From Membranipora membranacea (taxonomy: Eukaryota > Bryozoa > Gymnolaemata > Cheilostomatida > Membraniporidae), in contig OU612066.1 in the NCBI GenBank assembly GCA_914767715.1, positions 7,073,001-7,137,000 on the forward strand: DNA of 64,000 bases, written 5' to 3'. Position 1 is the first letter of the stretch, and each line of letters starts with the position of its first letter. A model generated the notes under the pieces. That model was not told the DNA's origin and did no database searches. It saw only the letters and a program-made list of their open reading frames with translations. The position numbers and the translations under genes were made by a program. Shown here in pieces: positions 35,901 to 48,632 of the stretch.

Positions 35901-38685
35901 TTTACGCTAAAAAGAGCAATTTCTCCCAATGGCACATCCTGCTTTAATGTGACACAAAAACATAAAAGAAAATTCAAAATTAATTTCTTTAATTCAAATC
36001 TGAATCAAATGACACTCACCATAAGAATGCCAGGAGGCCGATGTTTGCAAAATAACAGAAGTCCAGGCAGAAGAGACCCCAGTGCATCTTACTGCAAAGA
36101 ATAATACATAATACATAATATAATCAATATCATGGTAGTAGTTAGTCTGAGCCCCCCAGACATTTGCCTCCCCCCGCCCGACGGCCCCCCGGCGAGGCAG
36201 TAGTATGAAGGAATATAAGTGGGCCTGTATGATGTTGGTGTACAGTACTGGCCTCCTTTGACAATTTTCATCCATCATGTATGTTATCACATAACTGTTT
36301 TCACTATAACATAGATCGGTGCAAATTTGTTTTATGCAGCGAACTTTGACACACTATCAGGGATGAACTCGGTTATGGTTTATGGGAACCATACAAATCA
36401 CAGATGGTTAAGGTACAAACTGATATCTCAGGGTAAACTATGTGCATCATTTTGAGATTCAAAGGTCTCTGGAATCCTTTATCTAACACATATATTCCGT
36501 ATCGATTGAGTGTGGACCCAAAGTCCACTGGACTGATAATAGCCAACGAACTACACAATAAAACTGTAAACAAAGAGCCAGATTTAGTTGGTTTAGACAG
36601 TTACACACTCTGGCTCCTTGCCAGTTTCCCAACACGATAATCGTGTTGATCTTTAGGTCTAAAACTTCATTCGTGGGTCGTCATGACCATTTCTTATCCT
36701 AATACTCAAGGGCAGACCAAAGTGGACTTTCCCTGACTATCACCAGATTCACACTATGTGCAGGTCAGTAACTAGGAGGTGTCCCACCACAGGCTGTGAC
36801 CAGTAATATGACAGAGCAAGGAGTTAGAGAGACTCTAACTCCTTGGACAGAGTAATATGACATATGAGTGATATTGGTAATTATACTTCTCCCTCACAGT
36901 GGGATTATAGCTGTATAACAGGACAAGATTACCATTTTCACAGCAGGATGACAGATGACAGATGTACACTAATTCGTGATTATATCAGAGACTTCAGATA
37001 TCTATAGTCTCTACATTAACATTCTGAGCACTCACCACAGTCCACAATGCGATTCATTGCTAAGGCAGATGCTTTTGTATCGGAGAGTTCGGTGGCTTTT
37101 TGGAGAATTCGGGGGGGGGGACCTCCATATACTAACATGTTATATCGTTATATGTTGCATCGACCCAGCCATTGTTAATTTGAGTTGACAACAGGAGTAC
37201 TTTGCATATTCGTTACTTACGCGTATACTACTATTCTGATGATGTATAGAATAGTGAACACTACTGTGTGATAATACGGCAGGAACCACGGGAATAAAAC
37301 AGATGAGTAAGCTATAAGTAGCATGCTTATCACAGAGGTAGCCAATATCAACTTATATTTTATCTTCTTCGCTGTTATCTGAAATGAAAAGAAAATTTCA
37401 TTCATTTGAAGAGAACCGGTCCGCAAAAATGCTCTTGGCTTTCAGAGAGCTTCGTTCCCACAGCCTTCATCAGCAGGAATAAAACCAAGCAAATCTCATG
37501 ACCTAAGATACATGAGGCCGTCGGATACCGTTGGGCGTTCTATCAGTAGGACAGTCTTGAGAAATCTCTATCACATACTCCTGCAGACATCCAGGCACCA
37601 TACGGTCAGTGACAGCATTTTGCAGACAGCAGATGATAATTTTCTCTTGCAAGGGTGTTAAGATTTAGATAATTATTTACTGATAAACAGATTTAATTCA
37701 GTAAGGTATTTAAGATAGCAAGTTTTCAGACAGCTTGCATTATCAGGTATCATAAACTATGACAGAATTATTGGATTTACGGCCAAAGTAACCTGTTTCT
37801 GATAAACCAAATTATTGCTTTAGGTGGAGTCAGTCAGCCCTGGATATAATCTTTGGCCACTGGCAGTTATGGAGTTCTCGACTGTGGCCTAAGATTGCTG
37901 AAATAGAGAAAACTTGGCAGCGATAGTTTCATTCAACTGCTGTTATAAACATATAATGGTTGCTTTGTTTATATAGTGTACTGAACTACATAATTGAATT
38001 ATTTGTCCAAATTTTCAATGCCTATATAAAAAACCAACAGGAATTCTTTCAGGCAGTACCTGGCACTTCAGAGGTGTACAAAACACTATATAGTAAATAG
38101 ATACCAGACATTGGAGGTCAGGGAGGGGGATTGAATGAACCATTTTTAGCCAGAACTACTCCAACCCGACACGTTTTTTCTAGTAGCCAGATGGGAGCTA
38201 GAGTGTGTCAAAAAGCCATACTTAATACTTAGTACATGAAATAGTAAATACACTATCATTGATAACAGCGAACTAACCTGTGCGTAGACTTTTCTGAGCG
38301 TCTCCGGTCCGACATCATGAGTTGACAGTTCGTCTGTGTGTTTCATCTCTTTATTCATGTCGGCCAGTTCTCCTGCCTCGCCAGGTATATGTAGAGAGGG
38401 GAGGGTTATCACACCCCCATTCTTAGTTTGAGTAACCTCATCCACGCTCATAGTCCGAATTCTTTGTGTTGTACCATTACTCAGCCTTCCAGTGCTGTTG
38501 TTCAGTTTATCAATGCTGCCATTTTTTAACCTGCTTTGAGAGTCATGGTATAGACTGCTGCCGCCATTCTCTACGGGAGGCAGTCCGGACTCCATACTGT
38601 GAAAGTCACCTCTGTAATCAGATTGCGTTGTGTCAATGATTGGAGAATACTTTATCTCCCCGTTACTAGTACTTCTTGATGTCAT
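32955..38685 (-). CDS. Glycerophosphocholine acyltransferase 1-like membrane protein (Gpc1 / DUF2838 family)
   Basis: Members of this family acylate glycerophosphocholine with acyl-CoA to make lysophosphatidylcholine (shown for yeast Gpc1). Exons are 38278-38685, 37221-37378, 36020-36091, 35221-35382, 34276-34453, 34072-34200, 33804-33931 and 32955-33156, joining in phase to 478 residues. Residues 1 to about 136 form a polar, Ser/Thr/Asn-rich head. Then come multiple hydrophobic segments with family blocks: HWGLFCLDFCYFANIGLLAF, CGPVAIAVLVFRNSLVFHDY followed by DRMTSAYIHLIPNLTVYLLKWY, and near the end LQNVVAIYNGASFYIDVFAKK. The RNSLVFHD..D..TS.YIH block is the signature. The last exon ends GLGVSNS-stop, but GTAAGT directly after GLG is a good donor, so a different last exon is possible. 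A likely 5'UTR exon lies at 39616-39713. Confidence 0.85.
36144..36200. repeat. Short GC-rich dispersed repeat, copy B
   Basis: Related to 28316-28375: it starts TAGTCTGAGCC and contains GCCCGACGGCCCCCCGGCGA. It lies in intron 2 of the Gpc1-like gene. Confidence 0.6.
36817..36845. repeat. CAAGGAGT hairpin, copy 4 (13-bp stem)
   Basis: CAAGGAGTTAGAG and CTCTAACTCCTTG form a perfect 13-bp stem with a three-base loop, in intron 2 of the Gpc1-like gene. Confidence 0.8.
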
Positions 38686-39615
38686 TCCGACAGACTGGTA
38701 ATTAAGGTGTTAATTAAACTAAGCACTGTGTCAGCAAGGCCAGCCAGATATGGTCTGCCTATGTTATCCAAAGTGACAAAATAGCTGTCTGACAAAAATT
38801 TCCCACTTCTGAATAACTTGCCAACAAGACAAAATATCCTATCTGGCCCAACTTTACAGTGCCATGTATTCAAATAAAATGAGGAAACATTATTGATGAT
38901 TCTGGTCGGATGTAATACGATTACTGATTCATAAAATATTTATGATTGCTATGGGAATATAACCACGTGTATCTTGTTGTCAATGCTTCACTGGCCAATC
39001 GAAACAGCCATATGGGATAATATCAGGCCATACCCCCTTAGATCTGTTATCCGTCATGCTTGGCTAATGGACATGCTGTGTTTTTGTTGAGTGCAAACTC
39101 AAGCCATGCCTGATGTTTATTATGATTATCAGCTGACTGACTGCAGCTCTGGATGTCTAAATATAATCGGTAATTATCTCCCAATTCATGGAAAGAGACT
39201 ACTTTGAAATTCGATCAGATAAAATACATCATATCTGCAGAATTTGTTAAAAAGGAGCAATTGCAGTGATCCTAAATGTAATAGGTACTAAAACATGAGG
39301 CAGAAGCAGATATGACGACACTCTTTCTAATGACGTGTCAGTGACACCTAGACCAATCCCTTACTTTTAATCCTTTAATTTGAGGTCATAACTTCCCTTG
39401 TGTTCTTGAACGGATTGGACTGAACGGATAATAGTAATAACAATGTTCTAGAATGATCAACTTTGATCATGTAAGTTGAGAAACCCATGAACAAAATTGA
39501 GCGAGGTAGGTAATATATTTATTGTGGAATAGATGATTGGGTTAATTTTTTAGCTCAATTTGCATGCTGGTAAATACTTCTCGATAATATAACAGGTAAT
39601 CTATCTATACCTTAC

Positions 39616-39713
39616 CTCGATCTGGCCGTGCTGACGGACACCTTACTCATTCTGCTGACCCAGTGAAAGACGGTGAAGTGAAGGGAATGGAATCCAAGGC
39701 TCAATCTGGTGAC
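39616..39713 (-). promoter_or_regulatory. Candidate 5'UTR exon with a short uORF for the Gpc1-like gene
   Basis: On the minus strand the stretch is bounded by an acceptor (TTTCAG before 39713) and a good donor (GTAAGG after 39616). A matching acceptor (TTACCAG) lies 9 bases before the main ATG. Spliced together, an ATG at 39650 opens a 15-codon reading frame, MSKVSVSTARSSLSE, whose TGA stop overlaps the main start as ATGA. This exact overlap is typical of a reinitiation-type uORF, but the exon is inferred from splice sites only. Confidence 0.45.
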
Positions 39714-40668
39714 CTGAAAGTATTAGGAAAAGTTCAGTGTGACGCAGAACTCGACTGTACTACATCTGATGACCTATGAAGCCATTGGTCAAAAGTCCAC
39801 TTGGATAGAATTAGAAGCTGATGAGGTGATAATTGCTCACGGTGGCCAATGCCACTGATATGATTCTGTAAATACGTAATATGGAAGGCGAATCTTGGAT
39901 CTAGCTGCACAGCAATTTAAATCTATTGGGTTCGAGTAAGATTCTGTCTTGCTTAATTTTCACTGATGGGAGACATAAAATCAGACTGAACTCTGCCATG
40001 TTATGTAATAACACAGATAGCGATGTACAAAGTAAGACAGGAATAAACTAGTCTATATTATTACTTGAGACTGTTATTGTGTCTGGGTGTTGACAGGTGT
40101 CAGTATATAGGAGGCACATAAAAGGTAATTTCAGAGAAGGAAATGCAAAAAATAAACTTACAGCATGATTATTTAGCTTGAGATGAAACCTTATAAGTTC
40201 ACCTAGTAGACAAGTTCACATATATCCAACCATACCACACTTTGTCTTTATTCTTGATTGATCAAGTCTATATTTAACTCCACTCTTTCCGGTACCACAA
40301 GTACCAGGATAAACTTATAAGTTAACAGTGCCACACACTGATCACACATTGTTTACATATCTCCATAACTACATGTAATAAGCCTGTACTCATACAGCTG
40401 ATTATAATTAATCAAGGTTACTGATCGCTGAATAGGCAGCATTGATCAATAATCGATTTTAATTTTTTACACTTCATCGATGACAGACAATGGGTCAGCT
40501 GTACGACCTGACCACAGGTGCTGACGCTGAATAGAATACCTGACGTTGACTTTGCTAACTATAGGCTGAGGCCATACTGACCTGATCAAAGGTTAAATTA
40601 ATCAGTTTGTAGTTTAAAATATTGATCTTATAAACAAAGGCTTTTGAGTATCAGAGTAATAACACAGG

Positions 40669-40700
40669 CACAGAGTAATGATATATATCCTTACTCTGTG
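40669..40700. repeat. ACAGAGTAA hairpin, copy 1
   Basis: CACAGAGTAA and TTACTCTGTG form a perfect 10-bp stem around a 12-base AT-rich loop. The same stem recurs at 63092-63119. Confidence 0.7.
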
Positions 40701-41388
40701 GTAATTACATAGTCCATATAGAAAGGATTTATCCATACTCTGTACTAATAAGAACCAGAAGTTTGAGATTGACATTTGAATCGTTGTTATAAGAAACTGA
40801 AATCCTGTTCAAGCTCTTGACTGCATAATTTTGCGGCCTGCAACCAATGTGATGACCCTACGCCTACGGGGATGTTAGCCTAAATAAAATACAAAAGACT
40901 ATAAATTTTAGATTTTAAACGTGCACATTTTATTCTGAAAACTTTTTTGAGCAAACATGATTGCGATATCAAATGGTAAAAAGAGCACCATGAGTTTAAT
41001 TTCTGATCTTCAATTCAACAACAAATAACAAACCAAACATCAAACGAAAAAACAACACGATCCAACAGAGGAAACCAGTAACCGACTTCCAGGTTAAAAA
41101 ATCTTTGCGATTGTCACAATTATATGATATCTCCTTTCAGAGTGTCATGGAGATAAATTTGCCAACTCGTACAAAGGCTTATGGGATGACATTATCTGAC
41201 AACAAAAAAGCATTTTCTCCCTAGGGGCTAATCACGATAAAACACCTGATTTAATTAGTCAATGCCCTTAGGTGAGTTACGCTAACCGTCAGGCAAAGTC
41301 GAACACCAGATTCCAAATTACTGGTGGCAAACATTTCATAAGTCAATCATGAAATCTGGGCACAAGGGAAATTTAACATAAAGTGAAC

Positions 41389-44300
41389 TCACCGAACAAG
41401 ATGTGTATGGGGGACATTAACTAAGGACAGAAAATTCTTAGTATCACTAGGTACTGGTAAAGTCTGTATGAGAGATTTTATCTGTGTGAATGAGTTACAT
41501 GTGAGTATAGAAGTCCGGATCACGTTCCGACATATCATTCTCAGTGGGAGAGGAGAGAATACTACCTCCAGATCACAGAGAAGCTGTTCTCTTAAAGTAG
41601 TCTCAGGTGATGTTCTTTCATCAGAACTGTTCGGATCATCAGATGTGTCGGTGTCAGTATCGTCTTCAATCCTGTCAAACAAAGAAATAACCACCAAATG
41701 ACTACCTCACTTATCTATAATATTCCATATTCGACAACGATGTTAATGTATATATTATGCGCTGCACAATATTATTGTATATGTCTAATGAGCAATAAAT
41801 ATTACTTATAGAGTTGTCTCGCAACTTGTGTTGGACTGACAACTCTTGGTAACGCCCCTCAACACCATAACATAACGTCTAACGATGGTCACAAATTGCC
41901 CCAAATTGGCATAATGGTCAGATCAATAATCCTTTATATGTGAACTGGTAACTCTTAATCTACATAAATTCATCGCAAAAATCATAATTTGTCAAATAAA
42001 CGAACCTCTCAGCTAAGAAATGGTCCCTCCATGAGTGTAGATCAGGCGTTAGAGTAGCACCACAGTTGAGATAGTATCTGACTAGTGAGATAGACTTGAT
42101 CACATCAGATGGTGGGTACGCAGACTCGTCCTGATCATACTCAATCTCAAAGGCCTTCTGTATCGGGCTAAGTATCGAGCCATCCTCGGGGTCGTTAGAA
42201 CAGTCAAGCAAACAACTGGAAACAAAATATAAGATGCTGATTGAAATAGATATATTATTTAGATTTAATTGTGAGGTCTGATAGATAGAATGCAACTACA
42301 AGGTGATAATTATCCTATTGTTCTTTCCAATACGACGTATCAACAAATTAGCAAAATCTTCAAAATGAATAGGAAAAACAGATGTCTGATAGTTTACATA
42401 CAACGCAGGCTATGGAGAGCCATAGAAAGGTTGCTCTTGCGCTTTGCATATTTGGTGTCTAGTGTAGTAACTTATCTTCTCTTAATACTGATGTGTGCGA
42501 TATGTTACCATAGCTTGACAGAACACTGCAGAAAGTATTATGTAACCCTATAAACTCATAGCATTGAGCCTGGTTCAACACCCAAGTTTATCTGTATACA
42601 AAGATTCTATTAAACAATTTGCCTATATATTGGGTAATTAGGTCTAAGGTACTGACCGTTTGTTTATATCTGCTCCGTATTGTACCAGTAGTTGAATGGC
42701 CTCCCAGTATCCGGACAAGCCTCCTATAATACACAGCATTGTGTTACCCTCTCCAGAGAAACTACAGCAGTCCGGGTGTAATCCATTCTGCAGGGCGATC
42801 TCGAGTGAAGCCGGTGAATACTTAATATCGCTTGTGTGTATGATTTTGTGTCCGTCATAGCTCACCGCATTCACGTCTAAACCTCGATCTATCAGGTATT
42901 GCAAGTGTCTAGAACAGATACATGAATATCACGAGTATATCTGACAAGCTATAGCACACCTAGCTTAGCTGCGACACTAGGCACTGTCCAGGTACATGCA
43001 TAGGATAATTGTTTTCAATAAAATCTATTAACTGTTCAAAAAATTAATTCCATTGGCAAAATAGTGACACAATTTCCATATTTTTGAGTAATGTTGGGAA
43101 TTGCCTACTCATTGAGCTTATTGTTCAGAGAGGGGGCAACTCAAAAATATCTGTGCAATTAGCACATTTACTAGCCTATTCATGGGATCAACACTCTGTT
43201 AGCGACAGCTCACGCAATTTACTCAAACATGATTTGATGAGGTAATCGTGATGTTTCTCACAAACCTAGGCCAGGAGAAAGCTTCCTTGAGATAATCCCA
43301 TGAGCTTATATGGAGAGAATATTTAATCTCCTGCTCATCCATCATATTGACGATGTAGCGTAATAGACTGATAGATAGACCATTTTCGAGGCATGGCATG
43401 ATAGCGAAGTGTCCCTTGTAATCAGTTAAGGACAAGTCAGCTCCATGTTTTAACATCATATCCACCATCTCTTTGTCACCTGAATCAAAAATAATAAGAT
43501 AAACCAAACTAAAAACTGTCAACTAGGTGCCTGATAATGTGTTTAGAAATTATCTCAAGAAAAGAGAACCACTTTGCTCTCAATGTCGAACTTCATACAA
43601 CATCATACCTAGACATCCTGTAACCGATAAGAAGACATTACCAGAATATTTTATTGTTACATAGTTCAGAGCATGATAACAAACCATTTTCAATTGCAGC
43701 AAATATGGGTCTGCAAGGTCCTTTTCTTCTTGTTGTCTCCCTTGCATCTTCATGATTCACATCCGCCCCTTTCTCTAGTAGGGTCCTGATAATCTTAGAT
43801 TGATCATAGAGTCTGTCCTTGAGTGCCTTACTCAGGGGTGTGTCACAGAATAGATTGGATAAGTTTGGATTAGCACCGCTGTCCAATAAGATCTACAGAT
43901 AAAACACAAAGTCAAGTTATGTGGTCATTCATATCAAGTCTAGTCTAAATCATCTTTGAATTATCTCAACAGTTACAAAGAGCATGGAGGAATTGAGGTC
44001 TAATGCTCTGAATCACTCCATGATCACATCACAGTGTAATTGCTCTGGTAGATGTGGGGGTATTAGGAGAAAATGCACATAACTCCGGTGCGAAGAAAAG
44101 TGTGAATGGAGTGAAGAAAATCAAGAATCTGGCTGCGAATATTTCACTGAAACAAGCAGCAAGGAGGGAGAGTTGGATATTGCAATTCAACCAGTTTTTT
44201 TTGTCTTGGATTGGAAGTTGAACTAAAAATCTGCCTTGTACAGAATACAGATGATACATGAAGATTTAACTTACATTGACCATCTCAAGATCACCAAGTG

Positions 44301-46234
44301 CTACAGCTAAATGAAGAGGAGTATTGTGTTCTATAGCATTAGTTCTGTTGATCTCCAGGCTGTTTGCAGGTTCTTTGTACAGTTTACTAGTTACCACAAT
44401 AGCCTGCATTGACTGGTGCTGACGTTCCATGACTAATTTATGCAGTAAATACCCATTGAATGGTGGTCCAGGTTGTATATTTACCTAAAAAAAAATTTGA
44501 TTGATAAATATTACATACCTACTAAGCAGGGGATCTTTCAATTAGAATGAGCGATGCTTTACTAAAGCAAATTATCACTCTCACATCGCTAATAATTATC
44601 GCTCACTGAGAATGTATATAGTTCCATCCACGAGTAAGTGATTTGTGAGCAAGACCCTGGCAGGTCTCACTCACTGAGTTAGCGATCAGATTGTGATCTT
44701 AGCAGTTTTCAATTGAAAGACCCCCCCCCCAGTTTGATCAGGGAGTCATTCTAGCATTCAATTACAATACACTGTTGCATAGTTGGTGCTTCATTATGTT
44801 CAGGAACACCCCACAATGAGCTTTCATCAGGTATGTGACAAATTTACGTAACTTACATCTGCTCCAGATTTGACCAGCACTGCTATGATCTTGTTTTTGA
44901 CATCGTCATCTTCGACGTCAGGGAGCAGACAGGCGTGTGTCAGTGGAGTGAAGTTTGTCGTGTTATCATGAACATCTATTCTACATCCTCTGCTTAACAT
45001 ATCTTCTATTATCTGAAATAACATGAACAGACGAGTTGAAGCAATAACAGGTTAAAACCTCTCTTTGAGAATAAATTTATTATTTCAGCTACCCAATACA
45101 CATGTACACAATACACAAGTCGTTGGACGAGAATAAGATTGAGGCAGTCAAGTTTCTTTTGCCTTTTTATGTGCTGATACAATGTTTACCTGTATTTCCC
45201 TAAGTTGAACTGCCGTGGATAGAAGTGACAAGTTGGTGACAGGGTCTACCCCATCCCTGACACACCCCTGAGAAAGCAGGTAAAGGCTGATATCTGTGAA
45301 CTTTTTGCGTAACGAAAGACAGAATGCAGTCTCTCCATCATAATCCCTGAAACAAAGAAAAAACCCTTGACATTTAAATTATTTTTGTATAAACATAAAG
45401 CAAAGTAACATAACATAGTTTGCTCTTAACTAGCCTGAGAACTTTGATATGATACCAAATATATGGGGAGGCGCTATTATATATTTAACAGCTCAGAGGA
45501 ACAACTCTGAGTGGCAAATGAAAAAGTTAGGTGCCACAGATATTGTAATAATTTTGCTGGACTTTACCTCGCGTCCATACGACAGTTAGGTTGCTGTAGC
45601 AGAAGTTTGACAATGGGGAGATTACCGGCTCTGACTGCGACACTAAGGGGTGTACCATAAATAGTCTGCTGATTAACATCCTCACCACTCTTCAGTGATT
45701 CCTGTAAGAATACTTACAATTATCATACCTGATACATCAGAATAATGCAACAAGTAAAGTCTACAACGTGGAGAGTTTTCCCCTTGAAACATTAGTTTCT
45801 TTTGTCAAAAGTACTGAAGCTGAGCCTTATACCCTCCCGTATACTGCAGTAGCAACTACAAGACTGATTTACCATCAAAAAATTCTTATTTTTAGGAACA
45901 CGATGACATTTATGCACTCAGAGCTTAGACGTAGGATATAGATGTAACAAAATCATGTTCAGGTTGAAATCTTTATGAGAGGTTTTTCAATTATGTCAAT
46001 GAGCACTAATAAACATTATAAACTGATAGAAAATGATCGTGATGAAAGTTTACTCACCTCAACTTTATCGAGGTCCCCTGATTTGATGAAATCTATAAGA
46101 GCTGTGGCTTGTGTGATTACTTCAATCTGAGAGTTCTTGCGCCTGCGGCTCGCTGCAGTAGAGGATGCTCCATCACCTGAGGAGCGAGGAGCTCCGGGCG
46201 GAAGAGGTGGAGGTGGCGGAGGGACGGGAATCAT
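41389..46234 (-). CDS. Ankyrin-repeat protein with C-terminal SOCS box (ASB-like)
   Basis: Likely substrate receptor of a cullin-5/elongin B-C ubiquitin ligase. Exons are 46058-46234, 45568-45701, 45190-45346, 44857-45012, 44275-44484, 43685-43892, 43266-43479, 42657-42908, 42006-42215 and 41389-41671, joining in phase to 666 residues. The N-terminus is proline-rich (MIPVPPPPPPLPPGAP) and then basic (SRRRK). Ankyrin-type repeats follow, for example TIYGTPLSVAVRAGNLPIVK, IEHNTPLHLAVALGDLEMV, ILLDSGANPNLSNLF with DTPLSKAL, and EMVDMMLKHGADLSLTDYKG. The C-terminal SOCS box has a BC-box SPLPLRMICRNVIRTSI (PL-x3-C-x3-I) and a Cul5 motif LPVP in IQTLPVPSDTKNFLSL. Before it is an acidic linker (IEDDTDTDTSDD). 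Repeats after residue 400 are degenerate. The target is unknown. Confidence 0.85.
44527..44735. mobile_element. Small MITE-like element in the ankyrin-SOCS gene
   Basis: About 200 bases in an intron, with ends GGGGATCTTTCAATTAGAA on the left and the reverse complement of GGGGTCTTTCAATTGAAAA on the right. The right end carries a run of ten C. The interior contains several GCTCACT/AGTGAG-type partial repeats and AGCGAT blocks near both ends. No coding capacity. Confidence 0.6.
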
Positions 46235-47016
46235 GTTGTGCTATTGCTCACAGACATCAACCAAGTTACAGATCATGTCATAAGATCCTGTGGGATATAT
46301 CAATTAATTCAATTGTCAACTAGTAGAACACTCTGATGGCCAGGGTAACCACAGTCCTAGATACATCCAGTATTATTGGGAACTGATAAACTGAAAATTT
46401 TTCTTTGCTTTCAAAATGAAGTCGATAAATAGCATTTTGCCATACATTCACGCTACAGATGCTAGGTCACTTGAAACTTCTGAAGTAATATGAATACTAC
46501 ATTAGCCGAAAACTGCTAAAATAAATTTGTTTAGATAAAACAAGTGCGGTAGGAAATATTAAACTGATGAAGTTTCAAAGGTCTCAGCGTCAAGCAAACT
46601 GCCACTCCATACCAACTCCGAGCAGGCAAAAAATACATGCATGCGTCAGAATGGGTCTTGAATTAACTCACCTAAAGTTAGTTCCCACATTCAAGAAACA
46701 ATGGACTCTCATCGTTTTGATGCGGCAAAATGCTCTAAATTTTCAAATCCGTTTAACATTGTGTTGGGTTCTTCACATCACAGTTAATTTTGCAGTGGGT
46801 GATTGATTGGCTTACAGTGAGTGGCTGATAGAGAGCCAAAGCCTCACTGAGGCTCAACAGGTCTACTGCCAAACCTGCAGTCTCTGACAATGACTGATTG
46901 GCCACAGGGGTGAGTGGGGTCATTCAAAAATATCCAGAGACCAAGGCTTATGATCATGGCAATGGGCAAAGTGTACATTAAATACCTACAAACAGGGTCA
47001 ACACACCACTCTCTGA

Positions 47017-47043
47017 ACACACACACACACACACACACACACA
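47017..47043. repeat. (CA)n microsatellite
   Basis: An uninterrupted run of about thirteen CA dinucleotides. Confidence 0.95.
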
Positions 47044-47094
47044 TGCTTGTAACTCAAGATGACTACTAGTAAGTGCTTGTTATGGCCCATACCC

Positions 47095-47220
47095 ATAGGC
47101 ACTGTCCCCTGGGACTTCCATGCCTGGATTTTTCCTTAGCTCAGAACATAGGAAAAATCAAGGAGTGAACTTCTTGGACAAAATACAGGCATGTAAGTCA
47201 CAGGGAACCATGTATGGCAT
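47095..47220. repeat. Compact inverted repeat containing CAAGGAGT hairpin copy 5
   Basis: The outer arms share GGGACTTCCATGCCTG against the reverse complement of CAGGCATGTAAGTCAC (about 47111-47127 and 47188-47204). Inside lies CAAGGAGT-GA-ACTTCTTG at 47159-47175, the family stem with one change that keeps a G-U pair in RNA. Confidence 0.6.
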
Positions 47221-47679
47221 GTATGTAGAGTAAGATATATATCCAGAGCTAATATATCAATACTGCGTAAGCTTTGATATATCTAGGTTTACATCAACTT
47301 ATTTTTTCTTTCTCAGCCTTAGATACTGCAATAATTTCCGGTCTTATCACTTGGAATTAAGATATATCCCCACAACTATATGAAATGATTAATGGCTACA
47401 AAAAAATGGAAAATGAGGGGATAACTTTTATACTAATAATAAGAGTGAAGATTTGTTCAGGCAGGTAGTTGTCCCCTCCCGCCCAGGATAGAGTTTGAAC
47501 TGTCACTGTCACTGTACTTGACTTGTGGTATGAAAACAGAATCTCAGAGAACAAATCACATAAATCAATACTGTGATACCCCATTTCACCAGAAAAGTAC
47601 TCTAATGGTTTTGTATTACAGATGATATAGTTCTAATGAACGCGAACATTTTTTATATAGCCCCATCACATTTATCATT

Positions 47680-48632
47680 ATACCAGAGACTATATAGATA
47701 TAGAGACCTTCCACTTGCGCATAAAATGCGAATAGTGATGAGTTTCATGGACAAAGTTTTCATGTGTGAGGACAAGAGGAAGAGGGCTTCTTTTTGTTTG
47801 TTAATATATGCTCTAAGATTAATATAAAAAAATTTAATCAAGGTGACTAGTGCCAACCATACACACACATTCAAAACTGAAGTAAGAATGGCATCAGAGT
47901 AAAGTGCATCGTCAGCAGATTCATACTGACAATTCAATGCTGACAATGTAAAGAATTTACTGCATTGAGAGATAGGAGACCTCCCTCTCTCTCTGCCTCA
48001 AAGTTATTGTGGGATGGTATGGGGCTATGTAAAGCTTCTTTTACAAATCGCCTTGAAAACTTGTTTGGGCTTCATAGACAGATTCAGAGCAGGTCAAAGC
48101 ACATATCTTCAGGCAACAATCAGCAATATGCTGACTTTAAACGGGAAAACTTAGACTTTTTGAGGATGATACTTTTCTCAGACCTATGCTATAGAAAGTT
48201 TCTGTGCTGGCCTAACTGATGAATTTAATTCAGTCACCGGAACTGGAGAATATAACATCAGTGCTTGTTCACATTTAACTATTTTCACATTGAATATTCA
48301 ATTGTCTATACATATGGGGGCTACAACTACATTACCAAAGGGTTTTAACATCCACCAAGTATTTTGTTTCGATCCTTGATGCCTATATTTTTTATATAAA
48401 ATTCTCATCTTAGATTTCATTTGTCCCAGTTGATATTATTGAGAGTTTTGTGTGAATGTACTTATAAAATAAACAACAAAATCATTCACCTTGTCAATTT
48501 TGGATAGTAAATTCATAGCACTGGGTACGCTTACCACAAGAAAGGGGCGGAGCCTAATTTTCAATGCGTTCGCATCGGTTATATACGTTATCATGGCAAG
48601 TGGAAGGTCTCTATATCTATAGTCTCAGATTA
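47680..48632. mobile_element. TIR element of about 950 bp, no transposase recognised
   Basis: The left end, about 47683-47718 (AGAGACTATATAGATATAGA followed by GACCTTCCACTTGC), is matched in reverse complement at about 48596-48632 (GCAAGTGGAAGGTCTCTATA followed by TCTATAGTCTC). The arms are about 35 bases. The interior has only short open frames without known domains, so it looks non-autonomous. The end ACCAGAGACTATA matches each half of the palindrome at 63425-63446. Confidence 0.75.

Larger units (their letters stand above)
38686..41388. other. Intergenic region 5' of the Gpc1-like gene and 3' of the ankyrin-SOCS gene
   Basis: The only coding-like piece is the candidate leader exon at 39616-39713. 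A short ACAGAGTAA-type hairpin lies at 40669-40700. A possible polyadenylation signal for the ankyrin-SOCS gene (TTTATT on the plus strand) is at 40929-40934. Otherwise nothing was recognised. Confidence 0.5.
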
